A DNA stretch of 64,000 nucleotides, taken from positions 62,001 through 126,000 of the forward strand of contig NZ_LMMT01000006.1 in NCBI RefSeq assembly GCF_001422365.1, given 5' to 3'. Position 1 is the first letter of the stretch. Every line of letters begins with the position of its first letter. The stretch comes from Pseudorhodoferax sp. Leaf265. Its GTDB lineage: Bacteria; Pseudomonadota; Gammaproteobacteria; Burkholderiales; Burkholderiaceae_C. The notes beneath the pieces were generated by a model that saw only the letters and a program-made list of their open reading frames with translations, had not been told where the DNA came from and ran no database searches. Below, piece by piece: positions 53,974-62,914 of this stretch. The translations under genes were made by a program, and so were the position numbers.

Positions 53974-55176
53974 TCACGTTCGAATCGCATCCCTTTTGGC
54001 CCTGCGCTTGCGCAGCCAGATGACCACCCCGGTGCAGGACAGGACCGCCACGGCCACGCCAAACAGGCCTATGGCGGCCTTCATGGGCCGGCCACCGACC
54101 GCTGCCATGTGCAGCTGGGTCAGCCAGGTCGTCACGGTGTCGCCCGCTGCGGCGGCGGTGGGGAGCCAGATGCCGACCAGGCCGCCCGTGTCGGCGTCCA
54201 GGAAGATGCGAGTGCTGCCACCCTTGTCCTTGACGTCCAGGCTGCTTCGCACGTCGTAGCGGTACAGCCCGCGCCGGAAGTCATACGACAGCGAACTCTC
54301 TTGCCTCACGACAAAGCCCCGTCGCGTTGCTTCCTCTCCCATGAGCGCGCGGGCCCGGACGTGCGCCTGCTCCCATCCCAACCCGGGTTGCCCGAGGGGG
54401 GGGCGCGCGGGCAGCGCCTCGGTGCTCGGCTGGCGCGCGGCCAGGCGCTGGATCACGGGGTCGTAGACCTGGGGTAGATTGAGCGCCACGCTGCTAAGGG
54501 CCATGGCCAGCAGCGCCACCCACAGCCACAGGCCGCCCGCGCGATGGACATCGAACACCATGCGAAAGCGCGAGCGCATGCTCAGCTTCCAGGCTGGAGA
54601 CCAGCGTGCCCAGAAGGATCGCCCTGCTGCCGCGGCATGGCGCCGACGAGCCGGCAGCGTGAGGTACAAGCCCACCATGCAGTCCAGCGTCCACAGCACG
54701 GCGGCGATGCCAAGCACCGCCGTTCCCACCGGCCCAAGCGCAAGCGAGTAGTGCAGGCGGTACACGAAGGGCATGAGGTTGTGAACGCCCTGGGTGAGAT
54801 CGCCCCACCGCCGCGTCCCGAGGATCCGGCCGGTGTACGGATCTATGAAGACTTGGTCGTCGGCCAGAGGCGGGCTGCCCGGCTTGCGCCGCAGCAGGAA
54901 CGAGGCGGCTTTCCCCTGCTCCTGAGCCAGCGGCACCCGTGCCACCAGTGCGTGCGGGAAGCGCTGCTGCACCGCAGCGCGCAGCGCCAGCGGCGACCAC
55001 ATGGCAGCGTCGAGTGCGGGCGGCACGGCCCGCAACAGGCCTGGATTGAGCGCCTCGTCCAGCTCCGCATTCCAGGCCAGCATGGCGCCGGTCAGTCCTG
55101 TCAGAACCAGGAAGCCCGCCAGCAGCAAGCCGACGTAGCGGTGCATGCGCAGCAAGCCGCTGCGCAAGCTCACCAC
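53974..55176 (-). CDS. PepSY-associated membrane protein (siderophore reductase-like, FoxB/PiuB type)
   Basis: A 400-residue inner-membrane protein with about four helices: SGLLRMHRYVGLLLAGFLVL near the start, HYSLALGPVGTAVLGIAAVL near 140, GGLWLWVALLAMALSSVAL and AIGLFGVAVAVLSCTGVVIW near the end. His pairs (MHRY, RLHY, DVHRAGG, LHMAA) lie at the membrane face and suit heme or iron handling. The family frees iron from ferric siderophores after uptake. It starts at GTG, overlapping the receptor stop, and is the last gene of the fecI-fecR-receptor operon. Confidence 0.9.
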   Translation of the reverse strand: MVSLRSGLLRMHRYVGLLLAGFLVLTGLTGAMLAWNAELDEALNPGLLRAVPPALDAAMWSPLALRAAVQQRFPHALVARVPLAQEQGKAASFLLRRKPGSPPLADDQVFIDPYTGRILGTRRWGDLTQGVHNLMPFVYRLHYSLALGPVGTAVLGIAAVLWTLDCMVGLYLTLPARRRHAAAAGRSFWARWSPAWKLSMRSRFRMVFDVHRAGGLWLWVALLAMALSSVALNLPQVYDPVIQRLAARQPSTEALPARPPLGQPGLGWEQAHVRARALMGEEATRRGFVVRQESSLSYDFRRGLYRYDVRSSLDVKDKGGSTRIFLDADTGGLVGIWLPTAAAAGDTVTTWLTQLHMAAVGGRPMKAAIGLFGVAVAVLSCTGVVIWLRKRRAKRDAIRT

Positions 55177-57581
55177 CGGTAGCTCAGGGTGCCGAGGGCT
55201 TGCCGTTCATCACCGTAGCGGCAGATCGCGAACTCGCAGTGGGTGACCTTCTTGTTGGCCAGGTTGGCCACGTTCAGGCTGAAATCCCAGTGCGGGTCGA
55301 TGCGGTAGCGGATCAGGGCGTCGAGCAGGGCGTAGGCTGGCAGCGCCGTGGCGATGCCGGACGCCCGGGTCGTGCCCTTGTAGCGCGCGCCCAGTCCGAC
55401 CGTTAGCCCCGGCAGGCCCCAGGGCGCGAAGCCGTAGTCCAGCCACAGCGCGGTCTGGTGGTAGGGCGTGTCCTCGCTGCGCTGGCCGATCTCGGCGGCC
55501 ACCGTGCTGCGCGTGATGCGGGCATCGATGTAGGCGTAGGAGCCGATCAGGTTCAGGCCGCGCGCCAGCTCGGCCTTGGCTTCGAGCTCCAACCCGCGCG
55601 AGCGCACCTCGCCGGCCTGCCGGTACACGTCGCGGCCCGCGTCGTACTTCAGCACATCGGTCTGGGTGAGTTCGAACACGGCCGCGCTGAGCAGCATGTT
55701 GCGGCCCTGCGGCTGGTAGCGCACGCCGGCCTCGAACTGCTTGCCACCGGTCGGTTTGAACTGCTGGCCGTTGGCATCGGCGGCCGACACGGGGTAGAAG
55801 GACTCGCTGTAGCTCAGGTACGGCGCCCAGCCGTTGGCGAACTTGTAGACCAGGCCCGCGCGCCAGGTCGTGGCCTCGTTGTCCTGCGTCAGCCTGGCCT
55901 GGTTGCGGTGCAGCGTTTGGTCCTGCTCGGCCCAGTCATGGCGCAGGCCGACCAGCACGGTCCAGTGCTCGCCCAGGTTGACCTGGTCCTGCAGGTACAG
56001 GCCGGCCTGCTGCGTGTCGATGCGCGAGCCGCGGTCCAGGGCCGGATCGCGCACCACGTTCACGGGCTGGCCGTAGGCATAGGTGGCCAGGTTGAGCGAC
56101 GGCGCGCTGGCGCGGAAGTTGGTCGAGTCCCACTCGGTCTTGTACGCGTCCAGGCCCAGCAGCACGCGGTGCTCGACCGCGCCGTGCTGGACCGTCCATT
56201 CCAGCCGCGTGTCGGTCGCCAGGCCTTCGGGGCGTTCGCGGCGGTCGCTGTACTGGCGCTGCAGCACGCCCGTGGTGGCGGCCGCTCGGATCGCCGCCGC
56301 GGAGGTCTGCGCCTGCAGGTAATTCCAGTTCACATCGGACTTGAAGTAGCGCGCGCGGTGGCTCAGCTTGAGGTTGTTGCTGAAGGCGTGCTCCAGCTCG
56401 TAGCCCAGCGCGTACATCTCGCCGCGCATCTCGTCGTAGCCGGGCTCGCCGATGAAGGCGCCGCGGCCGATGCGGAAGGGGCCCGTACCGAATCCCTCCA
56501 CGAGCTGGTAGGGCAGCGGCGCGGCGAAGCGCGTGCTGGTCTTCTGGTAGAAGGACAGCAAGGTCAGGGACGTTGCCTCACTGGGGCGCCAGGTCAGGGA
56601 CGGCGCGATGTAGACCTTGTTGTCGAGGATGTAGCTCTGCGCGCTGTCGCTGTCGCGGCCCAGGAAGGTCAGGCGGTAGTCCACCGTCTCGCTGAGCGGC
56701 CCGCTGAAGTCCGCCGTGAGCTGCTTGCGACTGTTGCTGCCGAGCTGTATGCCGATCTCGCGCAAGGGCGTGGCGGTCGGGCGCTTGCTGACCGCGTTGA
56801 CAAGCCCGCCCGGCGAGAGCTGGCCGTAGAGCACGGAGGCCGCGCCGCGCACCACCTCCACGCGCTCCAGGCCATAGGGTTCCTGCACACCGTCGTAGGA
56901 GTTGCTCTGCAGCCGCAGGCCATCGCGCAGCGAACCGCCCGTGGCGGCCTCGACATCCATGCCGCGGATGCGGAAGCGGTCGGCCGTGCGGTTGAAGCTG
57001 GTCGGCTCGCTCGTCACGCCGGGCGTGTAGCCGAGGGCCTGGGACAGCGTCTCGACCTGGCGGCTGCGCAGTTCGTCCTGGGTCACGACCGACACGGACT
57101 GGGGGATCTCCACGAGCAGGGAGTCGGTCTTGCTGCCGGCGGTGCTGCGCTTGGCCACGTAGCCTGCCACGGGGCCGGTGGCGCTTTCCGTGTCCGCCTG
57201 GGCCGTCACCGTCACCGCGGGCAACGCCACGCTCGAGCCGACCGGTGGCCGCGCCTGCACGGAGATGGCCGATGGCCCGCTGCCGATCGCCATGAGCCCG
57301 GTGCCGGCGAGCACCTGGTCGAGCGCTTCCTGCAGCGTGATGCCGGCGCTCACGGCGGGCGCCGCCTTGCCGGACAACAGGGCGGCATCCGCTCCGATCG
57401 CAATGCCGGCTTGGCGCGACAAGGCATTGAGCGACTGGGCCAGCGACTGGGAGGGAACGGCTGCCTGCAGCCGGGCGCCGGCCTGGGGCAGTTGCACCTG
57501 GGCGTGCGCGCCGAGCGCCATCGCGGTGGTCAGCACGGATGCGCTCAGCACATGAGCGCAATGGAAGAAGGGTCGGGTCAT
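55170..57581 (-). CDS. TonB-dependent ferric-siderophore receptor with signalling domain
   Basis: An 803-residue outer-membrane receptor. Signal peptide at 1-27 (ending AHA), then an STN signalling domain (LNALSRQAGIAIGADAALLS, EALDQVLAGTGLMAIG), plug domain (EIPQSVSVVTQDELRSRQVE, FRIRGMDVEAATGG, YGLERVEVVRGAASVLYGQL) and a beta-barrel ending ALGTLSYRW with the terminal aromatic residue. STN receptors pass the ligand signal to a FecR-type anti-sigma factor, encoded next. ATG at 57581 gives the signal peptide. Fits FpvA/FoxA-like siderophore uptake. Confidence 0.95.
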   Translation of the reverse strand: MTRPFFHCAHVLSASVLTTAMALGAHAQVQLPQAGARLQAAVPSQSLAQSLNALSRQAGIAIGADAALLSGKAAPAVSAGITLQEALDQVLAGTGLMAIGSGPSAISVQARPPVGSSVALPAVTVTAQADTESATGPVAGYVAKRSTAGSKTDSLLVEIPQSVSVVTQDELRSRQVETLSQALGYTPGVTSEPTSFNRTADRFRIRGMDVEAATGGSLRDGLRLQSNSYDGVQEPYGLERVEVVRGAASVLYGQLSPGGLVNAVSKRPTATPLREIGIQLGSNSRKQLTADFSGPLSETVDYRLTFLGRDSDSAQSYILDNKVYIAPSLTWRPSEATSLTLLSFYQKTSTRFAAPLPYQLVEGFGTGPFRIGRGAFIGEPGYDEMRGEMYALGYELEHAFSNNLKLSHRARYFKSDVNWNYLQAQTSAAAIRAAATTGVLQRQYSDRRERPEGLATDTRLEWTVQHGAVEHRVLLGLDAYKTEWDSTNFRASAPSLNLATYAYGQPVNVVRDPALDRGSRIDTQQAGLYLQDQVNLGEHWTVLVGLRHDWAEQDQTLHRNQARLTQDNEATTWRAGLVYKFANGWAPYLSYSESFYPVSAADANGQQFKPTGGKQFEAGVRYQPQGRNMLLSAAVFELTQTDVLKYDAGRDVYRQAGEVRSRGLELEAKAELARGLNLIGSYAYIDARITRSTVAAEIGQRSEDTPYHQTALWLDYGFAPWGLPGLTVGLGARYKGTTRASGIATALPAYALLDALIRYRIDPHWDFSLNVANLANKKVTHCEFAICRYGDERQALGTLSYRW

Positions 57582-57691
57582 GGACGTTGTTCTGGGGTTG
57601 GTTTCCTGCGGAAGACCAGCCAGGCGGCTCAAACCTGACAACTCATTTGTAACTTAATGCATCCAAAGGGCGGCTACCTTGTGGCGCCGCT

Positions 57692-58672
57692 TCATCTGGC
57701 CTCGATGACGGTCGTGCCGTGATCGCCACGCCGCAGCCGGACCGGCAGCATGTCCGGCAGCCCACGCAGGAAGGCCTGCGGTTGCCGCAACGGGAAGCTG
57801 CCGCTCAGGCGCATCGTGCGCAGCCTTTCCTGCGGCCCGAGTTGCAGGCGCTGGGGCACGTAGTCGTTCCAACGGTCGACCACCTCTGGCAATGGGGTGT
57901 CGTCGAACACCAGCCAGCCACGGCGCCAGGCGCCGACATCGTCCGGCTGCACCGCGACGCGCCGGCCCAGGCCCCGGCTGTCCGTGCGCACGCTTTCACC
58001 GGCTTGCAGGACCAGGGCAGGAGGCGCATCGAGGGCCCGGTCCCTGTGCCAGACACCGACCCGTCCTTCAGCGACCGCGACCTGCATGCCCGTGGCACGC
58101 GCGCTCACGGTGAAAACAGTGCCCAGGACGCGCACCAGGCCCCAGTCGGTGTGGACGGTGAACGGCGAGGCCGCATCGGGCGCAACCTTGAGGCGAACCT
58201 CGCCCTGGATGAGGCGCACCTCGCGGCGGTCTCGGTAGTAGCGCACCGACAAGGCCGTGCGCGCGGCGAGGCCGAGCTCCGTGCCGTCGGACAGCACTTG
58301 TTCACGCAATTGGCCATGGCCCGTTGCCAGCGCCAGTTCGAGCGTGGGCCGCTGCCACCACCAGCGCGCGCCTCCAGCGGTGAGCAAGGCCACACCGGTC
58401 CCACCCAGCAGCTGCATCGCGCGTCGGCGGGCTTCAGGGTCGGTGCGGCCGGGGATCGGGATTTCCTCGCGCAGCGCGCTGCCATCGGTGGCGTCCCAGA
58501 GCCGCTGGGCCATGTCGATCGCATCGGCATGCCGCTGGTCGACCGCACGCCATTGCTGCAGGCGTGCGCGTGCGGCGTCGGCGCTGGCGGCGTCGCCCTT
58601 GTGCGCGCGGCCGACGAGCAACAGCGCCTGCTCCACCAGAGGTAACGGGAGGGAGGATGGATACCGAGACAT
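57692..58672 (-). CDS. FecR-family sigma-factor regulator
   Basis: A 326-residue inner-membrane protein. An N-terminal cytosolic part contacts the sigma factor (LQQWRAVDQRHADAIDMAQR), one membrane helix lies at about 88-103 (LLGGTGVALLTAGGARW), and the periplasmic FecR domain runs from about 110 (LATGHGQLREQVLSDGTELG, VHTDWGLVRVLGTVFTVSAR, VQPDDVGAWRRGWLVFDDTP). It senses the occupied receptor through its STN domain. It lies 6 bp after the sigma factor gene and 110 bp before the receptor. Confidence 0.95.
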   Translation of the reverse strand: MSRYPSSLPLPLVEQALLLVGRAHKGDAASADAARARLQQWRAVDQRHADAIDMAQRLWDATDGSALREEIPIPGRTDPEARRRAMQLLGGTGVALLTAGGARWWWQRPTLELALATGHGQLREQVLSDGTELGLAARTALSVRYYRDRREVRLIQGEVRLKVAPDAASPFTVHTDWGLVRVLGTVFTVSARATGMQVAVAEGRVGVWHRDRALDAPPALVLQAGESVRTDSRGLGRRVAVQPDDVGAWRRGWLVFDDTPLPEVVDRWNDYVPQRLQLGPQERLRTMRLSGSFPLRQPQAFLRGLPDMLPVRLRRGDHGTTVIEAR

Positions 58673-58678
58673 GTTTGT

Positions 58679-59161
58679 TCAGCGCCTGGATGGTGCCAGC
58701 CCGGCGCAGTCGAGGATGCCACGCATCACATGCCGTTCGATGGCCTCGACCCTGAGCCCCATGTAGGCGGCGGCCTCCGCGTAGCTGCAGCCATGGATGC
58801 GTACGAGGATGAAGGCATCCCGCCGCTTCCTTGGCATGACAGACAGGCGCCGCACCAGTGCGTCCAGCTGCTGGCGCGCGATGACGGTGCGCTCGACGGA
58901 CGGTGCGGCGTCTGCTGTGACCAGGCCCAGGGTGTCGAGCATGCGCTGCTCGGCCGCGCGCCGTGTGGCCTGCGTGGCCGCGACGTTGCGGCCGACGTGG
59001 TACAGCAGCGCGCGTGGATCGAGGATCGCATTGCCCTTGCGCTGCAGCGCGAAGATGCGCACGTACGCCTCCTGGACCACATCGGCCGCGGTGTCGCGGT
59101 CGCCGAAGGAACGGGTGAAATAGCGCAGCAGTTCGCGGTAATAGCGCTCGGGCAAAAGCAC
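58679..59161 (-). CDS. ECF sigma factor, FecI type
   Basis: A 160-residue sigma-70 family protein. Region 2 lies at about 1-75 (YFTRSFGDRDTAADVVQEAY, VRIFALQRKG) and region 4 at about 105-150 (LSVMPRKRRDAFILVRIHGC, SYAEAAAYMGLRVEAIERHV). It directs transcription of the iron-uptake genes when released by the FecR-type protein. A Fur-box-like sequence lies about 120 bp upstream, consistent with iron-starvation control. Confidence 0.95.
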   Translation of the reverse strand: MLLPERYYRELLRYFTRSFGDRDTAADVVQEAYVRIFALQRKGNAILDPRALLYHVGRNVAATQATRRAAEQRMLDTLGLVTADAAPSVERTVIARQQLDALVRRLSVMPRKRRDAFILVRIHGCSYAEAAAYMGLRVEAIERHVMRGILDCAGLAPSRR

Positions 59162-59282
59162 ACCTCGGCCAGGAATGACACGCTCCCGAGGTGGCTGAGA
59201 CGGTGCCCTAGGGGCACGAGACTGTGGCGTTGGGAGTAGTAAGGAATTGTAGGGCCTCGCCCGCAGACTCTCGCTCGCCCAA

Positions 59283-59301
59283 AATAGGAACTATTCTTAT
59301 C
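59283..59301 (-). promoter_or_regulatory. Possible Fur box ahead of the FecI gene
   Basis: Reverse strand GATAAGAATAGTTCCTATT matches 12 of 19 positions of the GATAATGATAATCATTATC consensus by eye. It is placed ahead of the sigma factor gene, as expected for iron control, but the match is moderate. Confidence 0.5.
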
Positions 59302-60124
59302 TTGGCTCTGCCGCCCACCGGGTGAGGGGTCGGCCGTCGGCCCGCAAAGGGGGGCGCAAATGGCCGATGTGAGCAAGCAGTTCTACGGGCCGCGACACTC
59401 GACCAAGCATATTCTTGGGGCACGACTCGACGCTCATGGCTAACGGCCTCATGCAGATTGAGGAGATGTCGGCGTTTCGTCATCTTCCATGGCTATTCTT
59501 TTTACCGCTGGGTTTACGCCCCCTGTCCACTAGGAAGTGTGGGCTGTCGGAAATCAGGCCTTTCCCGCCCGCCTCGGAGCGACATCCGGGCACCGATTCT
59601 CTGCGGCAGCGCAGCTTCGCGGGGCAAAATTGGTGCGTCGCTAAGAGACGCCCGGCGGCTCATCGAAGAGGATCCGCGGTCGGTGGCAGCAATGAGGCCG
59701 GCCGATCTGGTCACTTCGCTTCAATAGGAGCAACCGTTTTTGCTGGACCGCTTGTATGCATTGAAGCTGACCGACTTCCAACTGGCCGTCGAGGTCATCG
59801 CGGACTGGCGATTGGCCCGCTACTCCGCGAGAAAGGGACGCCGGTTGGACTTGGCCCTGCAGACCCGCAACCTGGACGCGCCCACTGAGGCGGCGTCGCG
59901 CCGAGGCGCTCAGTTCCGTGCGGGTCTTGCCGGCTCGGCCCGCCAGCATGAGGGGATTTTCTCGATCAGCACGTAATCGTCCTCGCCAGAGACATGCGCT
60001 TCCTTGGCGATGGCTTCGACCAACTTCGCTACCCGCAGCAGCCGTACGCAAACGATTTCTTCGAAATCGCCGTGGCGCAAAGGCAGCACTCCGGGTCATC
60101 AGACCCAACTCTTACGGAGACTTT
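59302..60124. other. Intergenic region, 823 bp, no convincing gene
   Basis: Several short open frames occur on both strands. One, at 59740-59976, begins LDRLYALKLTDFQLAVEVIA, which faintly resembles the opening of an IstB-type protein, but no ATP-binding motif follows. I regard the segment as decayed or spacer DNA; its right end carries the ribosome site of the P-loop gene. Confidence 0.4.
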
Positions 60125-60568
60125 ATGAATACGGTGTTGGCTTTGAGTGGACCTAGCAATTGCGGGAAGAGCACGACCTTGAAGCTTGTGATCGACATGC
60201 TCAAGGATGCGTATCCACAGGCGGAGATTGACGAGCGGTCTTACAAGGTCGATCGCACGCTCGTCATGGACATCGACGGGTGCAAGGTGGGTATCGAAAC
60301 GCAGGGTGACCCTGGCAGCCGGCTGCCCACCAGCTTGAAGCGGTTCGTGGATGCTGACTGCGAGATTATCGTTTGCGCTTGCCGCTCGTACGGAGCCACG
60401 AGGACATTGGTGGAGGACTTGTCCAAGAACGGATATGTCATCCAATGGTTCGACAAACACCGCAGCATTGAGTTCGCCCACCAAGCTCGCGATAACGAAA
60501 GCGTCGCACGGAGGGTTCTGGCCGCGATCGGGGAGGCGTTGAAGGCACGAGAGGCGCCAGCCGCGTGA
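60125..60568 (+). CDS. Small P-loop NTPase of unknown role
   Basis: A 147-residue ATP/GTP-binding protein. Walker A GPSNCGKST at residues 8-16, a strand with YKVDRTLVMDIDGCKVGIET and a Walker B-like hydrophobic strand CEIIVCACRSYGATRTLVED. Length and order are those of a minimal nucleotide kinase or dethiobiotin synthetase-like fold with no lid or target domain. ATG at 60125 has GGAG six bases upstream. No operon partner is evident; the sparse surroundings suggest accessory DNA. Confidence 0.75.
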   Translation: MNTVLALSGPSNCGKSTTLKLVIDMLKDAYPQAEIDERSYKVDRTLVMDIDGCKVGIETQGDPGSRLPTSLKRFVDADCEIIVCACRSYGATRTLVEDLSKNGYVIQWFDKHRSIEFAHQARDNESVARRVLAAIGEALKAREAPAA

Positions 60569-61011
60569 GCGGGTCGCTCGGCCAAGTGTTCGCCGTGGGC
60601 CTCAACCGCCACCATGACCAGCACCATGCTTGCGAGCACAGCGCCGTGTCTCGCCGGATCAGCGTGCGGGCAGCGTCCTCGTCCACTTCCACACGCTTGC
60701 TGGCGAGCGCGACCACCTTGTCGATCGCGGCGCCGTGCGCCTCGTACGCCGCGTCCAGCCGCGGGCATCCTCATCAGCCCAGAGGCCCGGTATCTGGTTT
60801 GTCTACTCATATGCGGTGCAGACGGAACCAGCGGCATCGTGACGCAAGAGAGTTGCACTGGCCCTTGGAGAAGGGCAAGGATGAGCGGGGAACGTGAGAC
60901 AGGTATCCGATCGCACCTGTTTTCGTTCGAGGCCTGGGACTGAGAGGAGGGCATTCCCGCCGCCGATCGCGCGCCCATGGCGAGAACGCCGTTTGGCCAT
61001 ACGAAGCGTGG
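60569..61011. other. Intergenic region, 443 bp, possible decayed gene on the reverse strand
   Basis: Reverse-strand frames encode AAIDKVVALASKRVEVDEDA and, after a frame change, VLVMVAVEAHGEHLAERP. They read like parts of one protein broken by a frameshift, of no family I recognise. Confidence 0.35.
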
Positions 61012-61233
61012 TCAGGCAGCGTCTTCAGGGCGGCGATACGCCAGTTCCCGGCTCGTCAGCTCATTCCGTTTCCAGATCACATGGCAAACTGGGCACTCCG
61101 ATGGAGCATCGTTTGGGCCCTCAAGTCGCTGGTGCGTGAGCTGATCGATGCTGGCGTGGGTTGCATCTTGAGTGGTGTCCGCAAATGCAACGGTGCCGTT
61201 GCAGCCGGATGTGGGGCAGCTGAATGAAAGCAT
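61012..61233 (-). CDS. Small Cys-pair protein, possible zinc ribbon, 73 aa
   Basis: An unrecognised short protein. MLSFSCPTSGCNGTVAFAD near the start and ECPVCHVIWKRNEL near residue 50 give two Cys pairs (C-x4-C and C-x2-C) suited to one zinc site. Lies downstream of the LuxR-type gene in the same orientation with a 32-bp gap, so it may be its operon mate. The ribosome site is weak. Confidence 0.45.
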   Translation of the reverse strand: MLSFSCPTSGCNGTVAFADTTQDATHASIDQLTHQRLEGPNDAPSECPVCHVIWKRNELTSRELAYRRPEDAA

Positions 61234-61265
61234 AGGACTTGGGAGAGGGTCAGATCGGCGGGAGT

Positions 61266-61904
61266 TCACCAGGAAAAGTGCTTCATGGCGAGTGGTGGCA
61301 CACCACCGAGCAGGCACATCAGCTCCTGCTGAGAGCGAACTCCTAGCTTCGCGTACAAAGAGGCGATCTGTGTCCTCACCGTAGCGATGGTGACCTGGCG
61401 CTCATGAGCGATGCGCGAGGGCTTACGCTGTGCCGCCATATCGGCGAGCACTTGTCGCTCGGCGGACGTGAGCCCGGCGTTGATGCCAAGGAGCTCGATG
61501 CTCAGCTCTGAGGAGGATGATCGTCGACCAAGCAACACGATGACAATACGCTCGCCAGTGCTGGATCGCAGCGGGCTGACCACCGCATGCAGCCGGTCGT
61601 CGCCGGTGCGAAGTTCGACGATGTGTCTCGTCCCTTTCGCTGCGGCTGCTGTCAGAGCACTACCAAGTCCGCTGGTTCCCACGCCATCAAGCTTCGCGTT
61701 CACCATGCGCAGCAGTCTTCCCGAAGAGACCTCCTGCCGAGCGGCGAGGTTGGAGAACAGAACGTGGCCCTGGGAGGAGCAGATGATCACTCCGGCGTCG
61801 ATAGCATCCAGAATTGCGTCGCGCAGTCTTCGGTCGAGGAAGCCAGCCTCACGGACTGAGACGGCTCCTGCCGTCACGGCGGTGGTTTCGGTTTCGACGA
61901 ACAT
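61266..61904 (-). CDS. LuxR-family regulator with PAS-like sensor domain, 212 aa
   Basis: An N-terminal PAS-like domain at about 20-125 (DAILDAIDAGVIICSSQGHV, LFSNLAARQEVSSGRLLRMV) is followed by a LuxR-type helix-turn-helix at about 148-205 (GLTSAERQVLADMAAQRKPS, VTIATVRTQIASLYAKLGVR). The PAS fold would sense a small molecule or redox state. ATG at 61904 has AAGGA eight bases upstream; longer frames lack a ribosome site. It lies 112 bp after the TPR-type gene in the same direction, which may be part of one regulatory system. Confidence 0.85.
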   Translation of the reverse strand: MFVETETTAVTAGAVSVREAGFLDRRLRDAILDAIDAGVIICSSQGHVLFSNLAARQEVSSGRLLRMVNAKLDGVGTSGLGSALTAAAAKGTRHIVELRTGDDRLHAVVSPLRSSTGERIVIVLLGRRSSSSELSIELLGINAGLTSAERQVLADMAAQRKPSRIAHERQVTIATVRTQIASLYAKLGVRSQQELMCLLGGVPPLAMKHFSW

Positions 61905-62016
61905 GGCGGTCCTTAGAAGTCGCGGTGTGCCACCACTTTCGCGTGGGTGGCCCGGCATGTTCCTAAACGTTGTTAATAGAAACCTTAAATTGCCTGAAGG
62001 GCGCGAACGGCCGGTT

Positions 62017-62841
62017 TCACTGGCCCACCGCCGAGAACGTGTTGGTAAGCATGTGCACCAGTTCGGCTTCCCCAACATCTGAGCCTTGGCGACCCCAGTG
62101 CTGACGGTCGTCATCCGGCATGCCGGCTTCGATCAGTTCGAGGGCTCGGACACGGGCCAACGCCGAAATAGGGTCCCGTTCCGTTTCCGAGCTCCGCAGG
62201 AACGATTCGCCGACCCCTAATAGGATCGCTGCGGTCGCCATGTCTCCTAAAGCGGCTGCCAGCCAGGCGAACACCTCGCTGCGCGAGCGCAGCAGGTTGG
62301 CTTGTTGCAAAGTCCGCACGGCACGCAACGCGGCGTGCGAGGCGTCGTCGATCCGGCCCGCTGCAATCAAGGCGACGGTAAGGCCACAGGTCGCATGCGC
62401 ACGGGCCAGACCCTGACGGACCGTGTCATCCAAATGAAAAAGGAGGTCATGGAACGACGTTACCGCCGTTTCCGCTCTGCCCATCTGATGGGTCCAAGCC
62501 ATGTCGGACATGATCAGAAGCCGATAGCGATCCACCGCACTCGCTTCGGCAAGGGTGAGCGCCATCTGGCAATGCCTCAGCGCGGCCTGATGCTTGCCTT
62601 GAGCGTCGGCAACAAGGGCCTCCACACGCATGCGCCGCATGCGGTCGGCGGAGGGCGTTGCCGAGTGCTCCAGCGCTCGAGCCTGGGCAAGGTGGTCCTC
62701 GGCGGCTGCCAGGTGGCCTGAGCGCAGCTCGGCTTCTGCCAGATGCCGCTGACAGGCATGCCGGTGACGTGACTCTCCCATGTCCCCTGTTCGGCTTTGG
62801 CGACAAAGGTCAAGCAATCCAATTCTTGTCAGTGTTGACAA
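62017..62841 (-). CDS. TPR-like helical protein, possibly the remnant of a larger regulator
   Basis: Up to 274 residues of helical repeats of TPR type (HLAEAELRSGHLAAAEDHLA, QALRALEHSATPSADRM-like pairing, AALRHCQMALTLAEASAVDR, GRIDDASHAALRAVRTLQQA). There is no DNA-binding or ATPase domain. Such repeats form the C-terminal part of large ATP-dependent regulators; here it may be a free-standing form or a truncated gene. The start is uncertain (TTG 62841 or ATG 62781). It is divergent from the membrane-protein gene at 62915. Confidence 0.6.
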   Translation of the reverse strand: MSTLTRIGLLDLCRQSRTGDMGESRHRHACQRHLAEAELRSGHLAAAEDHLAQARALEHSATPSADRMRRMRVEALVADAQGKHQAALRHCQMALTLAEASAVDRYRLLIMSDMAWTHQMGRAETAVTSFHDLLFHLDDTVRQGLARAHATCGLTVALIAAGRIDDASHAALRAVRTLQQANLLRSRSEVFAWLAAALGDMATAAILLGVGESFLRSSETERDPISALARVRALELIEAGMPDDDRQHWGRQGSDVGEAELVHMLTNTFSAVGQ

Positions 62842-62914
62842 TAAGTCGCGAGGTCATTTCGAGACGACGCAGGGCCGACGCGCTGACGTCCGCTCCGCCG
62901 AGGGATCCGGCAGG

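Noticed and set aside
55458-57638. Long forward open frame opposite the TonB receptor gene
   Set aside because: Antisense shadow. The product is Arg/Gly/Ala repeats without motifs, while the reverse strand has a complete STN-plug-barrel receptor.
59740-59976. Possible IstB-like insertion sequence fragment
   Set aside because: Similarity is limited to a few residues at the start; no P-loop, partner transposase or inverted repeats were found.
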